Of a DNA stretch of 64,000 nucleotides, positions 58,201 through 64,000 are shown piece after piece. Made by a program: the position numbers and the translations under genes. The DNA comes from Daedaleopsis sinensis (Eukaryota; Basidiomycota; Agaricomycetes; Polyporales; Polyporaceae), in the NCBI GenBank assembly GCA_033807695.1, contig CM066308.1:1798001-1862000 (forward strand). Direction: 5' to 3'. Numbering within the stretch: position 1 is the first letter of the stretch; each line of letters opens with the position of its first letter. Under the pieces are notes generated by a model. That model was not told the origin of the DNA. It was given only the letters and a program-made list of their open reading frames with translations, and searched no databases.

Positions 58201-59837
58201 CGCGCGGCTACGGGAGAGCCGCACACGCGCGCAGGCGCAACGTCGCTCTCGAGGGCCCCGTCGCGCGCGCCTGCGCAGGACACGGCGCGGGCGCTGCGCC
58301 CCGCACGCTCGTTCCACCGTCCGCGCAACGGAGAGCACGACACGGCGCCGCCTCTTCCCATCTCGGATCGCGCGACGCAGTCGCAGCCGCAGTCGAGTGC
58401 CGGTGCCAGTGCCAGCGTGCAGCGGCGCACGACGAGTGCTGGGGCCGGTGCCAGCGCAAGCGTGCAGCGTAGCGCGACGAGCGCCGGGGCCAGCGTGCAG
58501 CGCAGTGCGACGGGCGCAAGCAGGGGCCGTCCGGTTGGTGACGAGCACCACGCCGCGCCCCTCGACCGCTCGCGCTCAGTCAAATCCGCCCCGTCGCGCC
58601 GCCCTAGCGGCGAGCACCAGCTGCCCCCGCCGCCCCCCGTCCCCGCCGCGCCACGGGGCGGGAACGATGGCTTCGTGGTCACCTCGCGCGCGCGCTCCGC
58701 CACCGCTTCCTCGGGCCCCTCTGCGCCGCCGGCCGTGCCCGCGTCGACGTTCTCGCAGCCCGGCCGCGCGCTGGGCACGGGCCAGGCGCAGGTGCAGATG
58801 TGGCAGCAGCGCGTGTTCATCGGGAACATGCAGCGCTTCTGCCTCGTCGAGATCGGGACCGCGACGAGCGCGGGCGACGTGCTGAACATGGTCGACGGCC
58901 AGGGCGCGCTCGACCAGGCGGCGGGGAGCGGCGGGTGGATGCTGTGGGAGGTCTCGCAGGACTTCGGCATGGGTGCGTGTCTGTCTCTGTCTCTGTCTCT
59001 GCGGGTCCTGCTGTGCGACGAGACTGACGGTGTTCGGTGCAGAGCGCCCGATCCGGAACTTCGAGATGCTGAACGACGTGTGCGGCGCGTGGAACGCGGA
59101 CAAGACGGCGAACCTGCTCGTGATCAAGAAGACGCTGCTCGCACCGCTGCTGAGCTCCAAGGCGCTGCCGTCCAGCTCGCCGAAGTGCAGCGGGTACGTC
59201 CAGTGGGAGCACAAGCGCGGCAAGTGGCAGAAGCGGTGGATGGAGCTCCGCGAGCACAGTATCTGGCTGTCCAAGCGCGACACGGTGAGCACATCTATCC
59301 GTGTGTCCGGTGTGACTGGAATGCAGCAGTACTGAGCTTTCTACAGGGCAAGGACGCGACGTTCCTCTGCTCGCTCAACAACTTCGACGCGTTCTACGTC
59401 ACCCGCGTGCACAAAGCCCCAAAGCCCTACGTGTTCTCCGTCAAGTCCACGGACAGCCTCTCGTACTTCGAGGACACGTCCGACTACGTGCACGTCTTCT
59501 CCTGCGGCGAGTCCGAGGGCAAGAACTGGCTCGAGAAGATCCTCCTCGCCCGCGTACGTGCCCCTTCGTCTTCCCGCGCGATCGAGATCGAGAGCTGACC
59601 CGCCCGCCCCTCCTGCAGTCCTACGTTCTCTTCCAAGAGCGCAACATCGTGTCGACCGCAGCCGGCGGCAGCAGCAGCACCGCGGCCGCACCCGCCGCCC
59701 CCTCCACCGGCCTGCAGCGGGCTGGCACCCGCAAACGGCCCGCGCAGCCGCTCGTCACCGTCAGCGCGCCCAAGTCCGAGATGATGGCCGCGACGGCGTT
59801 CGAGCCCGCCGCCGGCTCGCTCCTCGCGCGCCGGTGA
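55221..59837 (+). CDS. RA-PH domain protein, MRL/Grb7-like
   Basis: Five exons (55221-55937, 56038-58972, 59043-59284, 59347-59553, 59619-59837) join in phase to 1439 residues. The first 1,100 or so are low-complexity, Ser/Pro-rich and probably disordered, with acidic patches and Ala/Arg repeats. A Ras-association-like region (RFCLVEIGTATSAGDVLNMV and GSGGWMLWEVSQDFGMERPI) leads into a PH domain (GYVQWEHKRGKWQKRWMELR, then FSVKSTDSLSYF and an ending around GKNWLEKIL). RA plus PH in tandem is the layout of MRL and Grb7-type adaptors, which link Ras-family GTPases to the membrane and actin; that role here is inference. The stop at 59837 overlaps a GTGAGT, so a spliced longer tail is possible. 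Confidence 0.85.
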
Positions 59838-59976
59838 GTTTCTCTGTACATACCCCATGCGACGCACGCAGCGCATCCGCCGCACACGCTATCCCCTGTT
59901 TGCCATACTGTACATTTCGCCCGCCTGAGGCTCGTCAGCTGTGTCGCCGGCTCCGATCGATATTGTAACACCGACT

Positions 59977-60046
59977 GAATCACCGGCTGCAGCAGTCCGT
60001 TGTCTAGATATTGAATCACCGGCTGCAGCAGTCCGTTGTCTAGATA
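59977..60046. repeat. 35-bp tandem duplication
   Basis: Two adjacent copies (59977-60011 and 60012-60046) are identical, each beginning TGAATCACCGGCTGCAGCAG, in the 3' region of the RA-PH gene. Confidence 0.85.
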
Positions 60047-60230
60047 TGTATGCCACTCGTGCAATGCTATCCGCTCCGTTTATCGTATTCTCGCCGTGTA
60101 TCCTCCGTTGCCAGTCGTATGCACTACGTGGTGATCGGGTAAAGCTGCCCTAGACGTAGTGCGCGGGAAATGCGCGACGGTGACCCACTGACATCGGGAC
60201 CAGCGTCGAGCGCTGGGCGAATCATTGTCT

Positions 60231-60271
60231 AGGTCGTCGAGGTCGTCGAGGTCGTCGAGGTCGTCGAGGTG
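60231..60271. repeat. 9-bp microsatellite
   Basis: More than four units of GGTCGTCGA in tandem between the RA-PH and methyltransferase genes. Confidence 0.85.
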
Positions 60272-60632
60272 CGGACGGCGGGATTCTCGTTAATGGCCCG
60301 ACTCGTCGCGGTCACGGTTAGAAGACAACTTGAAGTCGTCACAGTCACGCACTACTACCGCACTGCGTGTCGTTCATGGGCGCCGCCGTGCTTGCCACCT
60401 CCTCCCAAATTGTCCCCTTCGAAACTTCGAACGGCGATATCTCCTCTATGGCTGGACGAATCCTTTGAGTTCCTCATGTTCATGCTCTATTCGACGATCT
60501 GCACTGAGATCAGCCACCCCAACCGTCGACAGCAGATGATTGATTCATCTTCGTAGCCTGTTGAGAGGGCGTTAACAGTAGTACAGTGCTTGTTGAAGCC
60601 TTCCTTCGTTACGGGTGGTCTCCGAACCTTTC

Positions 60633-61448
60633 CTAGACCTTGGCAATGAGCTCTCCGGAGACCATGCTGAACCACCCATCCTCGTCCGCGCCCCACTTTC
60701 GCCACGTCTCAGAGACCCTCTCCAGCCCCTCCTGAGTGTAGATCCCGTTCTTCAGCGCGGTCGCCGCGAAGTTGGACGACAAAGTGCGCTCTGCCCACAG
60801 CTCGCTCCACCACGCACGCTCCTCCGGGGTATAGTAGCACCAGGTGCTAGTGGACAGCGTCAGACTGTCGGCGGGATAGCCAGCCTCCTTCGCCCAGACG
60901 TGCAAGCGGCGGCCGGCGTTGGGCTCTGCCCCGTTCGCGCGCGCGACCTTCTCGTAGCCCGCATGCCACGCATCCATCCCCTCGAGCTCGGGCCACCATA
61001 TGATGCCCGCGAAGTCGCCCTCGCGGGTGGCGACGATCCCCCCAGGCTTGGCCACGCGGCGCATCTCGCGCAGGACCTGGACGGGGTCGCTGACGTGCTG
61101 CAGGAGCTGGTGGGAGTGCACGACGTCGAAGGACGCGTCGGGGAAGGGCAGCGCGTGTGCGTCGCCGGGTGTGAAGGTGACGTTGACCACGCCGTGTTCG
61201 GCGGCGTGCTTGCGTGCGACCTCGAGAACGCCTGGGACGTCGAGGCCGGTGACGTGGCCCTCGGGGACGTACTGAGCAGCGAGGTCGGTGGAGATGGTCC
61301 CGGGGCCGCAGCCGACGTCCAAGATGGACATGTTGGGCTTGAGGTGAGGGAGGAGGTAGGCAACAGAATTTTTGGCGGTGCGCCAGGAGTGCGAACGAAG
61401 GACCGAGGGATGGTGGCCATGGGTGTACTCAGTGGTCTTTAGCGACAT
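60633..61448 (-). CDS. SAM-dependent methyltransferase, UbiE-like
   Basis: Intronless 271-residue frame. The class I methyltransferase fold shows motif I (SILDVGCGPGTIS), an acidic residue after the second strand (VTGLDVPG), GDAHALPFPDASFDVVHSH, and the post-motif RVAKPGGIV. It belongs with small UbiE/Coq5-like methyltransferases; many fungal members act in secondary metabolism or have no known substrate. No targeting peptide is obvious. The alternative, a true Coq5 orthologue, seems unlikely because Coq5 has a longer, targeted N-terminus. Confidence 0.9.
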   Translation of the reverse strand: MSLKTTEYTHGHHPSVLRSHSWRTAKNSVAYLLPHLKPNMSILDVGCGPGTISTDLAAQYVPEGHVTGLDVPGVLEVARKHAAEHGVVNVTFTPGDAHALPFPDASFDVVHSHQLLQHVSDPVQVLREMRRVAKPGGIVATREGDFAGIIWWPELEGMDAWHAGYEKVARANGAEPNAGRRLHVWAKEAGYPADSLTLSTSTWCYYTPEERAWWSELWAERTLSSNFAATALKNGIYTQEGLERVSETWRKWGADEDGWFSMVSGELIAKV

Positions 61449-62097
61449 GGCGTGGAATGTGAGGTGGTAACTTGAAACTGGGGTCTACACGATCATGGTG
61501 GTTAGCGGCTAGTGCAGGAACCTCAAACTAACGGATGTGCCGTACGTGGTGTGTGCTGGCAGTGAGGAAGGGGTTGTCGAGATGTCAGTGGCCTCTTATC
61601 GATCTTACCAGACCGTTAAAATAGGGATCCAGGGAAAAGGAGATGAGTCACTTTCATACACATGACGCTTAGGAAGGCCGACGGTTCTCCACTGCACACA
61701 GCCATCTTGTGCTTCTTTGCGACCGGTTTAGACCGCATGTCGACACCACGGCACCGAAGAGTAAGTGCTGAATGCACATAACGGACCTGGCTGGTGATCC
61801 TACTTACCAGCAACCTGAATCTCCGCTTCGAGATTGCCCACCGACGTCGAACTACTGTTTGCTACGTGATGAGTATATTCTCGTCACATCGACTTGGCAG
61901 AGTACTTCGGAGATTGAGGCCTGAGGACCGGGCACAGGACCAGGAGTTTGTTGTATATCGACGCCAGTGTCATTAGATAGGTATAGACCGTTCGTCGACT
62001 AAGTTACATAAGATGCGAGATGTGCAAGATAGAAATACAATGGACAAGAGTTCAGGATGCCGGGACTCCAAGCAGAACAGCAGAGCGATACACAAGT
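61449..62097. other. Intergenic stretch
   Basis: Nothing recognised between the methyltransferase promoter and the 3' end of the coiled-coil gene. Confidence 0.5.
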
Positions 62098-64000
62098 CTA
62101 TGGCGCAGGAGATGGCGTGGGGGCACCGGTGATGCGGTTACGACGCAGCTGGACGGGTGCAGCGCCACCACTCGTCTCGCCCGACTTTTGACGCTTTGCA
62201 GCAGTGTCTTCGACAACAGCGTCGCCTTCCCGGGTGCGCTTCACAGAGCTGGGACCGCCGTTCGCTGCGGCGGCGTCAGCGACTGCCGCCGCGGCCGCTC
62301 CCCTTCCGACACCTCCAGGGGCGGCTCCCCTAATGGCAAGTCCTCTCGCGGGCCCTGCGCCACGTCCACGCGGAGCAGCTTGACGTACAGGGACCGGCTT
62401 CTGAGGTAGAGTCGCCGGCGGTGCCGCCTTTCCTGCGGCTGCAGCAGGAGCGGTTGGGACGGCCGAGGTCGAGGGAGAAGCAGCTGGAGGTTGCGTAGCT
62501 GGGGCGGGAGCTGTTGTGACGGGGGTAGACGTAGAAGCTCCATCCGTTCCACCCGTGAGTTGCGGGATGTGTGCCTCGAGTTGGAGTATGCGTGCCTCGA
62601 GGTCCTTGACTTTGGCCTGAGCTTTCAGGAGCTGCTGGTCCTTGAGCCTCGCCCGCGCAGCAGACTCTCTCCGACCACTTTCAGTGGCTTCCTCGATAGC
62701 CTTCTTGTGCTTCTCCTCCACTTGCGCCTTATACGCCTCCAAGGCTGCGTCGATAGCAGCCTGAGTCTCGGGCGGAGGAGCGGCGGCAGCGGTCGCCTTC
62801 GCGGCCTCTACTGCTACCTTTAAAGCCTCTGCGTGCTCCTTGGCGAGACGTTCCTCTAGGACGCGGATAGCCTCTGCATGTTTCTTATCGACCTCTTCAG
62901 ACGAGCCAGACGCAGCGGCCGTTTGTAGTTCGTCGCGCAGCTTCTTTAGCTCGGCGTTAGCTCGCTCACGGTCGGCCATGCGGCCCTTGCTGATCTCCTG
63001 TATGCGCATTTGGAACTTCTCCTATAGCGGTTGTGAGCATGAGAAGATTGCGAGAGACTCGTATGCCTACATTAGCGAGACGAGCGTTCTGAGTATCCTC
63101 CGTTAGCTTGGCGATTTGTTCGGTGAGCGTCTGGATAGCAGGCATCGTCAAGCTCGCCGCATACTGCCTGAAAAAGCACACTTACATCGATGCGAGCTTT
63201 CGCCTCATCACGAGCCTGGATCAACTCCGAGCGCTCCGACTGCCACTGACTCTGGGCAGCAGCGACATCGGCTGGTACGTCACCGGACACTGTGGTTGAC
63301 CATGTCGCCTTCTCCTCAAGCAGCGTATCCCGTTCCGCACGGAGCTTATCCTGTTGACGACAGTGAGAACGTATTCGATACAACGCGGATGACACACTCA
63401 CGAGAGTCGCAGCTTGTTCGCTGACTTGGGCTGATCTGACCAGATGCTCTGTTTGTTCTTTCGCGAGAACTTGCTCCAAGCTTGCCTTCTCAGTGCGCAA
63501 TGCTTCAAGCTCTTTAGCCAGTGCCGAATCGACCTGTGCACCCGCGGCAGCAGCTGCATTCGAGTTTGCTTTGATGTCCTCCAGTTCTTTCGACAATTCA
63601 TCCACCTTCGACTGAAGCTCCGTGTTGAGGGTTGTGAGGCGCGAAATTTCTAGAGCATCGCGGTCGATACGAGTTCTGGCCCTACTGTTATTGTCTCGGA
63701 TCAAGGTCTTCAACTTCTCGAATTCCTTTGTCTAATTTCCGATGTTCAACAACTGATGAGAATACGGGTGGAGTGTCCACTTACCCTGAGATCGCGTGCA
63801 ACGGCTTCTTGCTCGGCGGCTTCCTTCAATTCTGTAACCTGGGTACGGGCTTGAGCAAGCTCGTCTTTAAGCGATTGCATCTCTGCCGGATCGATGCGGT
63901 CGTACTATGAAAATGTCAGTCTCGTTAGGAGTGATACTATACGGAAGCTTACCTTCGTGAGAAGCTGCGCATTGCGCTCCTGCCACCTGCGGCTCTCGTT
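62098..64000 (-). CDS. Mlp1/TPR-like coiled-coil protein, 3' part
   Basis: The gene enters from beyond the right edge, so only its C-terminal part is seen. Recognisable exons include 63020-62098 (terminal) and upstream parts around 63120-63065, 63350-63200 and 63730-63410, joined by short GT-AG introns. The product is an extended coiled coil (QTLTEQIAKLTEDTQNARLA, KFQMRIQEIS, then Ala/Glu/Lys heptads) followed by a Pro/Ala-rich, RGRG-containing tail and a basic KRTREGD...KRQK stretch. This layout fits the C-terminus of nuclear basket proteins of the Mlp1/Mlp2/TPR family, which tether RNA export and surveillance factors at the nuclear pore. Other long coiled-coil proteins cannot be excluded without the N-terminal part. 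Confidence 0.7.

Noticed and set aside
57525..58970. A 481-codon open frame on the minus strand
   Set aside because: It is antisense to the RA-PH gene in very GC-rich DNA, has biased composition and no motif; the plus strand splices in phase to a recognised domain.

Overview
The window reads as genomic DNA of a filamentous basidiomycete, most likely an agaricomycete. Genes carry many short GT-AG introns (about 42-65 nt), and the recognisable proteins are fungal: pepsin-like secreted protease, two P450s of the type often annotated as O-methylsterigmatocystin oxidoreductases, a Pex30-type peroxin, COX20, a LYR protein, a fungal VDAC, an RA-PH protein, an Mlp1/TPR-like coiled coil, and a DIRS/Crypton-type tyrosine recombinase. 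Assignments come from reading motifs and splice phase by eye; no database search was possible.

Layout. (1) 1-25.6 kb is accessory and gene-poor, with lower GC and repeats. It holds two paralogous F-box/nucleotidyltransferase-like genes (528-1556, 2034-3190), a gene whose spliced product has exact Zn2Cys6 spacing (3486-4454), a tandem 188-bp duplication (5932-6300), an orphan six-exon gene on the minus strand (7649-9249), a divergent but catalytically complete ribonucleotide reductase large-subunit gene with 16 exons (11070-14660), a 284-bp foldback (19824-20107), a three-copy ~430-bp tandem repeat with CpG-transition decay (20116-21225) and an orphan ORF (21684-22502). (2) 25.8-28.4 kb is a transition zone with one orphan four-exon gene (25796-26614). 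(3) 28.4-41.7 kb holds two P450s flanking a Pex30-like peroxin and a divergent kinase, then a secreted aspartic protease. (4) 42-48.3 kb is GC-rich and compact: LYR protein, tRNA-Gly, COX20, a Cdc25/rhodanese phosphatase and VDAC, three of which are mitochondrial. (5) 49-51.4 kb is a gag-like/tyrosine recombinase fusion gene of mobile-element origin. (6) 55.2-64 kb holds an RA-PH scaffold protein, a SAM methyltransferase and the 3' part of an Mlp1/TPR-like gene that runs off the window.

How the genes might work together. The mitochondrial genes are ordinary housekeeping neighbours. The P450s, peroxin and protease do not form an obvious biosynthetic cluster because no core synthase is visible. 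The most unusual part is the accessory block: an intact, fast-evolving RNR1 paralogue with a probable 4-nt microexon sits beside several orphan genes with coherent splicing and beside decayed repeats. Whether these form one unit is inference only.
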